Assembly: GCA_044432725.1 (NCBI GenBank)
Contig: JAWXUL010000002.1
Coordinates: forward strand, 62,001 to 126,000
Length of the DNA stretch: 64,000 bases
Source of the DNA: JAWXUK01 sp044432725
GTDB lineage: Bacteria > Bacillota > Clostridia > Oscillospirales > Oscillospiraceae
Reading direction: 5' to 3'
Each line of letters opens with the position of its first letter. Position 1 is the first letter of the stretch. Shown in pieces: positions 43,379-52,119 of this stretch. The notes below the pieces were generated by a model. The model saw only the letters and a list, made by a program, of their open reading frames with translations, had not been told where the DNA came from and searched no databases. The position numbers were made by a program, and so were the translations under genes.

Positions 43379-43672
43379 CTATGACTGGAGCAAAGAACTC
43401 AGCCCTGCAATGCGAAACAATTTTTCTGGTTGGGCTTGCGTATTACGGATCTCTAATTCCCCTTCTATTTGAGTCATACTGCGTTTCACCCGAAGTAGTA
43501 GTGCGATGCCAGAGCTATCTGAAAAAGTCAACTCCTGTAAGTCAAGAATTAGCTTTTTAGGCAAAGTACAATGGATTTTTTCTCTGATTTCTTCAATGAT
43601 TTCCCCTGCTCTGTGTTGGTCTAGCTCCCCACTGATGCTGAGATAGAGTGTGGAGATTTCTTCCTCTTTCAT
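43379..43672 (-). CDS. spoIIAA: Anti-anti-sigma-F factor
   Basis: A STAS-domain protein of 97 residues. The phosphorylatable serine is Ser53 in SDSSGIALLL. When dephosphorylated it releases sigma-F from SpoIIAB. AAGGAGG lies one base before ATG 43678 and seven before ATG 43672; the second is preferred. The gene heads the spoIIA operon; a TGTCAA motif near 43764 on the minus strand might be a Spo0A box but is inside the opposing promoter and remains unproven. Confidence 0.94.
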   Translation of the reverse strand: MKEEEISTLYLSISGELDQHRAGEIIEEIREKIHCTLPKKLILDLQELTFSDSSGIALLLRVKRSMTQIEGELEIRNTQAQPEKLFRIAGLSSLLQS

Positions 43673-43761
43673 TTTCATGCCTCCTTTTGGAAAAATATGG
43701 TACCATCATACACCAAGAAAAGAAAAAAATTTGTTGTATTCTGGGGATTTGCAAAAAAACG

Positions 43762-43790
43762 TTGACATTTTTTCTGTTTGGCTATACAAT
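43762..43790 (+). promoter_or_regulatory. Promoter of the ilv operon
   Basis: TTGACA, 17-nt spacer, TACAAT. The leader of about 70 nt contains no T-box or leader peptide that I can identify. Confidence 0.75.
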
Positions 43791-43865
43791 AGATAGGGTA
43801 CAAAAAAGATAAACTACATATTGAAAAGTAGGAAAAGAATCAATGAGGAGAAAGGAGTGGTCAGG

Positions 43866-45584
43866 ATGCTCGGGGCAGAAGCTGTGGTACATTCTTTGGT
43901 AGAAGCTGGTGTTTCCCATGTTTTTGGACAACCAGGGATAGAGATTTGTCCTTTGATCCAAGGACTTTGTGATATTGCGCCCCATCTCCCTTTTACTTTA
44001 GCAAGGAGAGAGGACAACGCTTGCCATATGGCAAGTGGTTACGCAATGCAAAGTGGCAAGGCTGTGGCAGTGATGGTCTCGGCTGGTGCCAGTGCTGTGA
44101 TTTCTGGCATCATTACTGCTTATCACAATCAAGTGCCAATGGTAGTAATTGCAGGACAAGTGAAAGAATTGGGGCAAAACCATGTGAATGACAGCGATTT
44201 ATCTGGTTGCCTTGGTAATTTTGTGAAAGAACGGTATTTGCTACAATCTGTGGAAGAAATTCCAAGAGTGATTGCTGAGGCTATCTATCTCTCCTCCACT
44301 GGACGTACTGGTCCTGTACTGGTGGAAATTCCAGAGGATTTACAAGTGGCAGAACTAGAGTCCTTTGTCTATCCTGAAAAGCTGAGTCTTTCTGCTTATT
44401 CTGGCACTGGTGGAGAAAAGGATTTTCAAATCAAAAGAGCTGTCAGTCTGTTTCAAAATAGCAAGCAGCCTGTTTTATGTATTGGCAAAGGAGTCAGCTC
44501 TTTTTCCAAAAAAATACGTAATTTTGCAGAGAAACATAATCTTCCTGTGGTTTGCACCATGACTGGTCTTGGTGTTTTCCCCACAGATCACCCTCTTTTT
44601 TTAGGGGTTTTGGGCAGTCTTGGCTCTGCGAGAGAAGTGGCTTTTCAGGAATCCTCTTTACTTTTGGTCATGGGAGCAGATCTTCTTTCCTATCTTCATT
44701 GCAAGGAACTGCAAGATTTAAAAGATGTCATTGTCCTCAGCCCTGAAGGTGTGACCTTGCCTTTGCCACAAGTTTTGCCATTGGTGGGACAGGTAAAAGA
44801 TGTGCTGACACAATTTTCTAAAGCATTGACTGCCGAGGCAGTCCACCCACAGCACACTCATTTACAAAACCTGAGGAAAGAAGAGCTTTTGGCTCCTAAA
44901 GTCTGTCACGGAATTCACCCAGCTAACTTTTTCAGACGCTTGGGTATGAAGATGAATGAGGATGCTGTTCTTTGTGTGGATCTAGGTTTACAACAAAAAA
45001 TGGCAAGTCAGTATCTTTATTTTTACGAAAAGACCAGCTTTATCACCAGTGATTCTGTCACAAGCAAAGGATTCGCTCTACCTTGTGCCATTGGGGCAAA
45101 GCTTGCCAAGCCAAAGCGACAAACCTTTGCTGTTTGTGGAGATGGAAGTTTCCAGAGAAGTTTTGCTGAACTATCTAGTATACTTAGTGAAAATTTAGAT
45201 ATTAAAATCATTTTATTTCAAAATCACGTTTTGGGTGCCACTTATCAGGCGCAAAAAAGCTCTTATGGAAAAGCCTCTCACACAGAACTGTCCGGTGAGC
45301 CAGAATACCTGATTTTGGCACAAGCCTATGGAATTCCTGCTGGGCGAATTACCCAAGAGGACGAAGTAGATTTGGCACTGAACTACTTTTTAGAAGAGTC
45401 TGGAACGCAATTACTTATTGTAGAAATTGGCAAAGATATAACAGAAGGTAAGATCTCTGATTCCAAAACAACTTTAGATCTTCTGGCTGATTTAGAGAGG
45501 GAGCATAACGAGTCCCAGACAGAAGATGTTCCCACTGTGGAAACAGGACTGAAAATCACTATAGAAGAGGAGGGAGGAATATGA
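43866..45584 (+). CDS. Divergent thiamine-pyrophosphate enzyme, acetolactate synthase large-subunit family
   Basis: The 572-residue protein keeps the three-domain TPP-enzyme plan: the activating Glu49 in ARREDNACH, the cofactor motif GDG at 425-427 with Asn453, and a central domain. It lacks features present in the canonical subunit encoded downstream: SGPG is SAGA, VGGRFSD is VMGADLL, and the GMVRQWQ motif is GATYQAQ. Its reaction may therefore differ from acetolactate synthesis. It overlaps the following ACT-subunit gene by four bases. ATG 43866 lies nine bases after AAAGGAG; an in-frame ATG at 43821 lacks a ribosome binding site. Confidence 0.85.
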   Translation: MLGAEAVVHSLVEAGVSHVFGQPGIEICPLIQGLCDIAPHLPFTLARREDNACHMASGYAMQSGKAVAVMVSAGASAVISGIITAYHNQVPMVVIAGQVKELGQNHVNDSDLSGCLGNFVKERYLLQSVEEIPRVIAEAIYLSSTGRTGPVLVEIPEDLQVAELESFVYPEKLSLSAYSGTGGEKDFQIKRAVSLFQNSKQPVLCIGKGVSSFSKKIRNFAEKHNLPVVCTMTGLGVFPTDHPLFLGVLGSLGSAREVAFQESSLLLVMGADLLSYLHCKELQDLKDVIVLSPEGVTLPLPQVLPLVGQVKDVLTQFSKALTAEAVHPQHTHLQNLRKEELLAPKVCHGIHPANFFRRLGMKMNEDAVLCVDLGLQQKMASQYLYFYEKTSFITSDSVTSKGFALPCAIGAKLAKPKRQTFAVCGDGSFQRSFAELSSILSENLDIKIILFQNHVLGATYQAQKSSYGKASHTELSGEPEYLILAQAYGIPAGRITQEDEVDLALNYFLEESGTQLLIVEIGKDITEGKISDSKTTLDLLADLEREHNESQTEDVPTVETGLKITIEEEGGI

Positions 45585-46048
45585 AAAGAACCTTCTCTCT
45601 CTTAACAGAAAACAAAGCCAGTGATTTACCACAGATTATCAATCTTTTTGCCCGACGTGGTGTAAAGATATTAAGCTTATCCCTTGGCGCAACAGAAACA
45701 GCAGAGAAATCTTGTCTCACATTGCAAGTAGACTGTGGCACCCAGTTGGCAGAACAACTAGAGGCACAGCTGAAAAACTTAGTCTTTGTAGAAAAAGTGA
45801 CTCTCTTAGATGGGGATTCTGTGATTTCCAGAGAACTGATGTTGGTCAAAGTCTCTGCTTCTGCTACAACAAGGCAAGAAATTTTGACTATCGTGGAACT
45901 TGCTGCTGCCACTGTGGTAGATATTTCCTCAGAACGCATCATCTTAGAACTCTCTGGAAAGAGCGCTTTTTTAGACAACATTCTTTCTATGCTGACGCCT
46001 TTTGGAATTTTAGAGATCGCTAGAACTGGTACAGTTGCCATTTACTAA
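45581..46048 (+). CDS. Acetolactate synthase small-subunit-like ACT protein, first copy
   Basis: A 155-residue regulatory-type subunit. An N-terminal ACT-like fold (FSLLTENKASDLPQIINLFARRG) and an IlvN-type C-terminal half ('TPFGILEIARTGTVAIY') are visible, but the usual N-terminal 'NxPGVLxR' is replaced by 'NKASDLPQ', so valine binding may be altered. It starts with ATGA overlapping the stop of the divergent large subunit, and GGAGGA precedes it. It probably pairs with that subunit. Confidence 0.83.
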   Translation: MKRTFSLLTENKASDLPQIINLFARRGVKILSLSLGATETAEKSCLTLQVDCGTQLAEQLEAQLKNLVFVEKVTLLDGDSVISRELMLVKVSASATTRQEILTIVELAAATVVDISSERIILELSGKSAFLDNILSMLTPFGILEIARTGTVAIY

Positions 46049-46057
46049 AGGAACAAA

Positions 46058-46090
46058 ATCTTTTCCCTTTCTCAAAGAAAGAGGAAAGAT
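46058..46090 (+). other. Intercistronic hairpin between the two synthase modules
   Basis: ATCTTTTCCCTTTCT can pair with AGAAAGAGGAAAGAT around a CAA loop (one G-T pair, one mismatch). No T run follows, so it is more likely an mRNA processing or stability element than a terminator. Confidence 0.5.
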
Positions 46091-46145
46091 CTCCTTGCAA
46101 TATAACACGAATCATCCCAATTTTGGAAATATAGGAGGAAAAATT

Positions 46146-47888
46146 TTGAACAAAGAAAAAATCACTGCCACCAAGGCAATTTTTGAATGTCTCCTAGAAC
46201 AGGATGTGGATACCATCTTTGGTTATCCAGGTGGCAGTATTCTGAATTTATACGATGAACTTTATCGATATCAGGACAAAATCACCCACGTTTTAACAGC
46301 CCATGAACAGGGTGCCAGTCATGCTGCAGATGGTTATGCAAGAGCCACAGGAAAAGTAGGGGTGTGCTTTGCCACCTCTGGCCCTGGGATGACCAATCTC
46401 ACCACGGGAATTGCAACAGCTTATATGGATTCTTCTCCTGTGGTTTTTATCACCTGTAACGTAGGTGAAAATCTTTTAGGGAAAGACAGCTTTCAAGAAG
46501 TAGACAGCACAGGCATTGCTATGCCCATCACCAAAGCCACCTATTTGGTGCGAGATCCAAATCTTTTGGTGGATAGTATACGTCAAGCTTTTGCAGTGGC
46601 TGCTTCGGGAAGACCTGGCCCTGTCCTTGTAGATATTTTGAAAACAGTGACCTTGCCTTCTGTTTTGGTGGATTATGAATTCATTCCTTGGCAAGAAAAT
46701 AGAAGCTGTCACAGTATTCAGGCATATAATCACTCCCATGGCTTAAAGGCACCAGAACCCAACAAAGAGGACGTGGCAAAGCTTGCTTCTATGATACAAG
46801 AAGCAGAAAAAGTCATGGTGATTTCTGGGGGAGGCGTGGTACGAAGTCGAGCCAAAAAAGAAATCACGGCTCTGGCTGAGTGGCTACAATGTCCAACAGC
46901 AACCACTGTCATGGGTGCAGGGGGCTTTTCTGGAAAGCATCCTCTTTTCACTGGTATGGTGGGGATGCATGGCTCGGAAGCTTCTAACTTTGCTGTGGTG
47001 GAATGTGATTTGCTTTTGGTTGTGGGGGGAAGATTCTCTGACAGAGTTGCTTTGAATCCTGCTACCTTTGCCAAACAAGCTAAAATAGTACAAATTGACA
47101 TCGACCGTGCGGAGATAGACAAAAATGTGGTGACAGATCATCATATTATTGGTTCAGCCAGAAAAGTATTAGCTGCTTTGCTGGCAGTCTTGCCCAAAGA
47201 AGGAAAGGCACAAAGCGACTGGACAAAGAATATTTTAGCCAAGAGACGCCCTACCCCCTTCGAACCTCAAACCAAAGGGATTACCCCACAACAGGTGTTA
47301 GAAATTGTGGCACATACAGCACCAGAGGAAACAGTTGTGGCAACAGATGTGGGTCAACATCAGATGTGGAGCATTCAGCATTTCCGTTTTACTTACGAAG
47401 GACAGCTTCTCACTTCTGGTGGCTTTGGCACCATGGGCTTTGGATTAGGGGCTGCCATTGGGGCAAAAATCGGTTGTCCCGAAAAAGTGGTGGTACACAC
47501 CACAGGAGATGGCTGTTTCCGTATGAATTGCCACGAACTTTCCACAGTAGAGTATTATAAGCTACCCATTATCACCATTATTTTCAATAATGGCGCTTTG
47601 GGCATGGTAAGACAATGGCAAAACTTGATTTATGACAAACGTTTTTCCTCTACTGACTTAATGGAGCGTAGCCCTGATTTTGTCAAACTTGCCGAAGCTT
47701 ACGGCGTAAATGGGGTACGAGTGACAACAGCAGAGGAAATGCAACAAGCCTTAGAAAAAGCCTTGGCAAGTGACAAAGCCACTGTGATTGATGTGGTGAT
47801 TCATGAAGATGCCATGGTGCGACCTATGGTTGCTGCTGGCTCTGAAATCACTGCCTTTTTATTGGGGGAGGAAACAGACTATGGATAA
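46146..47888 (+). CDS. ilvB: Acetolactate synthase large subunit
   Basis: The 580-residue TPP/FAD enzyme makes acetolactate or acetohydroxybutyrate, the first common step to valine, leucine and isoleucine. It has Glu54 in AHEQGASHAADGYAR, SGPGMTN, VGGRFSDR, the TPP motif beginning GDGCFRMN, and NNGALGMVRQWQ. TTG 46146 is chosen as start because AGGAGGA precedes it by about six bases; the frame is open from 46035. It overlaps ilvN by eight bases. Confidence 0.95.
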   Translation: MNKEKITATKAIFECLLEQDVDTIFGYPGGSILNLYDELYRYQDKITHVLTAHEQGASHAADGYARATGKVGVCFATSGPGMTNLTTGIATAYMDSSPVVFITCNVGENLLGKDSFQEVDSTGIAMPITKATYLVRDPNLLVDSIRQAFAVAASGRPGPVLVDILKTVTLPSVLVDYEFIPWQENRSCHSIQAYNHSHGLKAPEPNKEDVAKLASMIQEAEKVMVISGGGVVRSRAKKEITALAEWLQCPTATTVMGAGGFSGKHPLFTGMVGMHGSEASNFAVVECDLLLVVGGRFSDRVALNPATFAKQAKIVQIDIDRAEIDKNVVTDHHIIGSARKVLAALLAVLPKEGKAQSDWTKNILAKRRPTPFEPQTKGITPQQVLEIVAHTAPEETVVATDVGQHQMWSIQHFRFTYEGQLLTSGGFGTMGFGLGAAIGAKIGCPEKVVVHTTGDGCFRMNCHELSTVEYYKLPIITIIFNNGALGMVRQWQNLIYDKRFSSTDLMERSPDFVKLAEAYGVNGVRVTTAEEMQQALEKALASDKATVIDVVIHEDAMVRPMVAAGSEITAFLLGEETDYG

Positions 47889-48435
47889 TCGTTGGACACT
47901 GTCCCTGTTGGTACAGGATATCCCTGGGGTCATGTCACAGGTGGCACGACTCTTCTCTCGAAAAGGTTACAACATCCACTCCATTACCTCTGGTGCCTCT
48001 CACAGAGAGGGTGTCACCAGAATGACCATTGTGATAACCAGTGAAATTGGCACAGCAGAACAAATCGCAGCACAATGTCGGAAATTAATTCCCGTCCTTG
48101 CTGTGAAGGTGTTACAACAACCCTTGGTGGAAATGGAATGTACCTTGGTAAAGGTGCAAGCAGAAACCAGAGTACAGCGTGAGGAAATCATGCAAGTAGC
48201 AACTGTTTTTCGCTCGAACATCATTGACCTTGGGAAAGATACCATGATTTTGTCTCTATTAGGAGATGAAGAGAAGACAGAGGCATTTTTAAAATTATTA
48301 GATGACTTTGCGATTCTTGAAATTGTTCGCACTGGCACCATTGCTTTAGAGCGTGGTCGCCCGACGATATTTGACAACCAAAAATTAAAGGAGGAATACA
48401 ACTATGGCAAAAATGTATTACGAGAAGGACTGTGA
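47881..48435 (+). CDS. ilvN: Acetolactate synthase small subunit
   Basis: A 184-residue regulatory subunit. The ACT domain carries LVQDIPGVMSQVARLFSRKG and YNIHSITSG, the typical valine-feedback site region, and the C-terminal half has DFAILEIVRTGTIALERG. GGGGAGGAAAC precedes ATG 47881, inside the end of ilvB. Its last 32 bases overlap the start of ilvC. Confidence 0.95.
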   Translation: MDNRWTLSLLVQDIPGVMSQVARLFSRKGYNIHSITSGASHREGVTRMTIVITSEIGTAEQIAAQCRKLIPVLAVKVLQQPLVEMECTLVKVQAETRVQREEIMQVATVFRSNIIDLGKDTMILSLLGDEEKTEAFLKLLDDFAILEIVRTGTIALERGRPTIFDNQKLKEEYNYGKNVLREGL

Positions 48436-49423
48436 TTTAAACTATCTTAATGGAAAAAAGGTGGCTATCATTGGTTATGGCTCTCAAGGACACGCACACG
48501 CAATGAACTTACGTGATTCTGGCTGTGATGTGATTGTGGGACTGTACAAAGGGGGCAAAAGTTGGGCTGTGGCTGAAAAAGACGGTTTCACCGTTATGAG
48601 CACAGCAGATGCAACCAAAGCAGCTGATTTGATTATGATTTTGATCCATGACGAACGTCAAGGGGATATGTATAAAACTGATATCGCTCCTAACTTGACA
48701 GCTGGAAAAGCGATTTTATTCGCACATGGTTTTAATATTCACTACAAGCAAATTGACCCTCCCACAGATGTGGACATCTTGATGATTGCACCAAAAGGAC
48801 CTGGACACACTGTGCGTAGCCAATATGTGGCTGGCAAAGGTGTTCCTGGACTGATTGCAGTCCATCAAAACCCCACTGGTAACGCTTATAAATTGGGACT
48901 TGCTTATGCAGCAGGAATCGGTTGTGCCCGTGGTGGCGTGATGGAAACCACTTTCCGTGACGAAACAGAAACAGATTTGTTCGGCGAACAAGCTGTTCTT
49001 TGCGGTGGCGCTGTGGAACTGATGAAATTAGGCTTCGAAACTTTGGTAGAAGCTGGTTACGATCCAGAAAACGCTTACTTTGAATGTATCCACGAGATGA
49101 AACTGATCATTGACCTGATCAACAAAGGTGGGGTCGCTATGATGAACTATTCCATTTCTGATACTGCAGAGTATGGGGAGTATGTCAGTGGTCGTCGCAT
49201 TTTGCCTTATGAAGAGACAAAAGCAAACATGAAGGCAGTTCTTGCTGATATCCAAAACGGAACTTTCGCAGGAAATTGGATGGCCGAAAATAAAAACGGT
49301 CGTTGTTTCTTCAACGCAACACGTCGCCAAGTGGCTGAACATCAAATGGAAATCGTTGGCGCAGAGCTTCGTAAGAATATGCTTTGGGGCGATGATGCTG
49401 ATCCTGATACAGCTTCTAGCTAA
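48404..49423 (+). CDS. ilvC: Ketol-acid reductoisomerase
   Basis: The 339-residue class I enzyme isomerises and reduces acetolactate. It has the Rossmann motif GYGSQGHAHAMNLRDSG, the cofactor-specificity loop 'LYKGGKSW' and the metal-binding C-terminal helices (ECIHEMKLIIDLI). AAGGAGG precedes the ATG inside ilvN. It ends the operon at a strong terminator. Confidence 0.97.
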   Translation: MAKMYYEKDCDLNYLNGKKVAIIGYGSQGHAHAMNLRDSGCDVIVGLYKGGKSWAVAEKDGFTVMSTADATKAADLIMILIHDERQGDMYKTDIAPNLTAGKAILFAHGFNIHYKQIDPPTDVDILMIAPKGPGHTVRSQYVAGKGVPGLIAVHQNPTGNAYKLGLAYAAGIGCARGGVMETTFRDETETDLFGEQAVLCGGAVELMKLGFETLVEAGYDPENAYFECIHEMKLIIDLINKGGVAMMNYSISDTAEYGEYVSGRRILPYEETKANMKAVLADIQNGTFAGNWMAENKNGRCFFNATRRQVAEHQMEIVGAELRKNMLWGDDADPDTASS

Positions 49424-49443
49424 AATCAAAACCATTAAAAGTT

Positions 49444-49473
49444 TCCTCTCTCCTTTGTGGAGAGAGGATTTTT
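49444..49473 (+). terminator. Terminator after ilvC
   Basis: A ten-bp stem TCCTCTCTCC/GGAGAGAGGA followed by five T. It separates ilvD from the operon. Confidence 0.87.
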
Positions 49474-49578
49474 ATATTTATAAGAGAAGGTTCGTCTAGC
49501 CGTCAAATATTCACCCCTGTTTCTGTCAATATAAAACTATTACATAATTCTCAAGTGGGAATTTGTCAAGTCTTACCC

Positions 49579-49607
49579 TTGTTTTTTATCCTTAGATGTG
49601 TTATAAT
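49579..49607 (+). promoter_or_regulatory. Promoter of ilvD
   Basis: TTGTTT, 17-nt spacer, TATAAT, giving a leader of about 95 nt. Confidence 0.7.
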
Positions 49608-49709
49608 CACCCTATAAGCTACACCTTGTTTTTTGATATTTCATAGAATATGCAAGAAACAGTGGTCAATGCTATCACTATAATCAAAGGAAAATTTCTG
49701 GAGGAAAGT

Positions 49710-51380
49710 ATGAAAAAGATAAAATCAAATGTGATCACAAAAGGCGCTCCCGCTGCACCAAATCGTTCCTTGTTCTATGCTTTGGGTTATACCCAAGAGG
49801 AATTGGACCGACCTCTTATCGGTGTGGTGTGTTCTTATAATGAAATCGTGCCTGGACACATGAATTTAGATAAAATATCCGAAGCAGTGAAAGCTGGGGT
49901 GCGTGCTGCGGGGGGGACTCCCATCGAGTTTCCTGCCATTGCTGTTTGCGACGGCATCGCCATGGGTCACGAAGGGATGCGTTATTCTCTCTGTACCCGT
50001 GATTTGATTGCCGATTCAACCGAAGCCATGGCTCTGGCACACGCTTTTGACGGACTGGTGATGATTCCAAACTGTGACAAAAATGTCCCTGGCTTGCTGA
50101 TGGCAGCAGCCAGAGTCAATGTCCCTACCATTTTTGTTTCTGGTGGACCTATGCTTGCTGGACGTTTGGACTCAGGGAAAGAAACCTCTCTTTCTTCTGC
50201 TTTTGAAGCAGTAGGGGCTTTTTATTCAGGGAAAATTGATGAAGATGGCTTAGAAGACTATGTAGAAAATGCTTGTCCCACTTGTGGTTCTTGTTCTGGT
50301 ATGTTTACAGCCAACTCCATGAACTGCTTGACAGAAGCCATTGGCATGGGATTGGGTGGGAATGGTAGTATTCCCGCTGTGTACTCTGCTCGCATTCGTC
50401 TCGCTAAGAAAGCTGGCATGCAAGTGATGGATTTGGTGGAGAAAAACATCCGTCCCAGAGATATCATGACAGAAAAAGCATTTGAAAATGCTGAAACAGT
50501 GGATATGGCTTTGGGTTGCTCCACAAATACTATGTTGCATTTGCCCGCAATCGCTCATGAATGTGGAATTTCTATTCCTCTTTCTCACGCCAATCAAATT
50601 TCTGACAAAACCCCTAATCTGTGTCATTTAGCCCCAGCAGGAGACACGTTTATGGAAGATTTAGACCATGCGGGTGGGGTTTATGCTGTGATGGCAGAGC
50701 TGAGCAAAAAAAATCTGTTACATCAAGATATCATCACTTGTACTGGAAAGACAGTGGGAGAGAATATCAAAAATATTACGATTCGTAATCACGAGGTCAT
50801 CCGTCCTCTGGAGAATCCATTTTCACAATCAGGGGGAATTGCAGTGCTGACTGGGAATCTGGCACCTGATGGCTGTGTGGTGAAGCAATCTGCTGTTGCC
50901 CAAGAAATGATGGTTCACTCAGGGAAAGCAAGGGTTTTTGACTGTGAAGATGATTGCATCAAAGCAATTTATGATGGAAAAATCAATTCTGGTGATGTGA
51001 TTGTCATTCGTTACGAAGGACCAAAAGGTGGCCCTGGGATGCGTGAAATGCTCAATCCAACTTCTGCCATTGCCGGTATGGGGCTGGATAAAGAAGTGGC
51101 TTTGATTACTGATGGTAGATTTTCTGGTGCCACCAGAGGTGCATCCATCGGTCACGTTTCCCCTGAAGCTGCTTCGGGTGGGACCATTGGCTTGGTGGCA
51201 GAAGGTGATATCATCTCTATTAACATCCCTGAGCACAGCATTTCCCTAGAAGTGAGCCAAGAGGAATTGGAAGAACGTCGTAAAACATGGGTTTGCCCAG
51301 AACCAAAGGTGAAAAGTGGCTACTTGGCACGCTATGCAAAGCTTGTGAGCTCTGCTGATAAGGGAGCAATTTTAACTTAA
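49710..51380 (+). CDS. ilvD: Dihydroxy-acid dehydratase
   Basis: The 556-residue Fe-S enzyme dehydrates dihydroxy acids to the keto acids used by IlvE. Cluster cysteines appear in NCDKNVPG and CPTCGSCSGMFTANSMNC. TGGAGG precedes ATG 49710. An in-frame ATG at 49650 would add 20 residues but has no ribosome binding site. Transcribed from its own promoter behind ilvC; convergent with spoIIR. Confidence 0.96.
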   Translation: MKKIKSNVITKGAPAAPNRSLFYALGYTQEELDRPLIGVVCSYNEIVPGHMNLDKISEAVKAGVRAAGGTPIEFPAIAVCDGIAMGHEGMRYSLCTRDLIADSTEAMALAHAFDGLVMIPNCDKNVPGLLMAAARVNVPTIFVSGGPMLAGRLDSGKETSLSSAFEAVGAFYSGKIDEDGLEDYVENACPTCGSCSGMFTANSMNCLTEAIGMGLGGNGSIPAVYSARIRLAKKAGMQVMDLVEKNIRPRDIMTEKAFENAETVDMALGCSTNTMLHLPAIAHECGISIPLSHANQISDKTPNLCHLAPAGDTFMEDLDHAGGVYAVMAELSKKNLLHQDIITCTGKTVGENIKNITIRNHEVIRPLENPFSQSGGIAVLTGNLAPDGCVVKQSAVAQEMMVHSGKARVFDCEDDCIKAIYDGKINSGDVIVIRYEGPKGGPGMREMLNPTSAIAGMGLDKEVALITDGRFSGATRGASIGHVSPEAASGGTIGLVAEGDIISINIPEHSISLEVSQEELEERRKTWVCPEPKVKSGYLARYAKLVSSADKGAILT

Positions 51381-51399
51381 CGCTTTCGAAAAAACATCT

Positions 51400-52008
51400 T
51401 CAAGAGAAAAATCCTTTCACATTTCCCCATAGTTCTAAGGATTTAAATTTTAAGATATAACCATCACCAGTGATCATTTCTCCCTCTTGTTGAGAGAAAT
51501 GCCCAGCTTCGATTGCCCAATCTACAGTTTCTGTTGCAGCACCCATGCAGAGAGGGGGATATGCCACGCACCACCAATTTTCCCCCTCTGCTTCTCCGAT
51601 TGTGATATGAAGGGATCTATAATCCCCTGATGGCAAGGCAAAATCATCGTAATATTTTGTGGGAAACCAAAGATTTGTCAGTTCTGCTGTCACTTTATAT
51701 TCTGTGGTGAGAGATTGACCCACCTCTGTCAATAACGGAAGGTTTTCGCTGAATTTTTCCTCGGCTTCTTCTGCTGTCATACCCTCTTCATAGAGGGTTT
51801 CTGCCACTCGAAGCACTTCGTCACGAATCTGGTATTTTAGTGCTTGATCTTCATCGCTGTTGGAATTTGCCACCACATGAAGTCGAATCAGATCTGAGGC
51901 AAGTTCTTCTTGCTCTGCGCCCAGATATTGAGTCCAAGACACAGTGAAGATAAGGGCAAAGATAAGGGAAATTTCCCACTTTTTTAGTTTATGTTCTGAT
52001 TTCATCAT
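51400..52008 (-). CDS. spoIIR: Stage II sporulation protein R
   Basis: The 202-residue protein has an N-terminal signal or anchor segment (WEISLIFALIFTVSWTQYLG) and the family block LIRLHVVANSNSDEDQALKY, then RDEVL, followed by the later 'PSGDYRSLHITIGEAEGENWWCVAYPPLC'-like region (two cysteines not assessed). SpoIIR is made under sigma-F and secreted to trigger SpoIIGA processing of pro-sigma-E. ATG 52008, or the adjacent 52005, follows AAGGA. It is monocistronic and convergent with ilvD. Confidence 0.93.
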   Translation of the reverse strand: MMKSEHKLKKWEISLIFALIFTVSWTQYLGAEQEELASDLIRLHVVANSNSDEDQALKYQIRDEVLRVAETLYEEGMTAEEAEEKFSENLPLLTEVGQSLTTEYKVTAELTNLWFPTKYYDDFALPSGDYRSLHITIGEAEGENWWCVAYPPLCMGAATETVDWAIEAGHFSQQEGEMITGDGYILKFKSLELWGNVKGFFS

Positions 52009-52040
52009 AAGTATACCGTCCTTTTCATTTATGAATGGAA

Positions 52041-52085
52041 AACCGTCCAAACTCTTGTCTATGAAGAGTATGGACGGTTATTTTT
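52041..52085. terminator. Hairpin between ispE and spoIIR
   Basis: AACCGTCCA pairs with TGGACGGTT, extended by ACTCTT/AAGAGT. T-rich on both sides; on the minus strand it would terminate the ispE transcript. Confidence 0.65.
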
Positions 52086-52119
52086 ATTCTTATACTGATT
52101 CTGAAAAAAAACAGCTTCG

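Noticed and set aside
43755..43775. Spo0A box upstream of spoIIAA
   Set aside because: Only the short TGTCAA core matches, and the same bases are the complement of the -35 hexamer of the ilv promoter; not enough to call.
49614..49709. ilvD leader peptide rich in Val and Ile codons (ATG 49650)
   Set aside because: The frame runs straight into ilvD without a stop and has no ribosome binding site, so it cannot act as a classical attenuator peptide.
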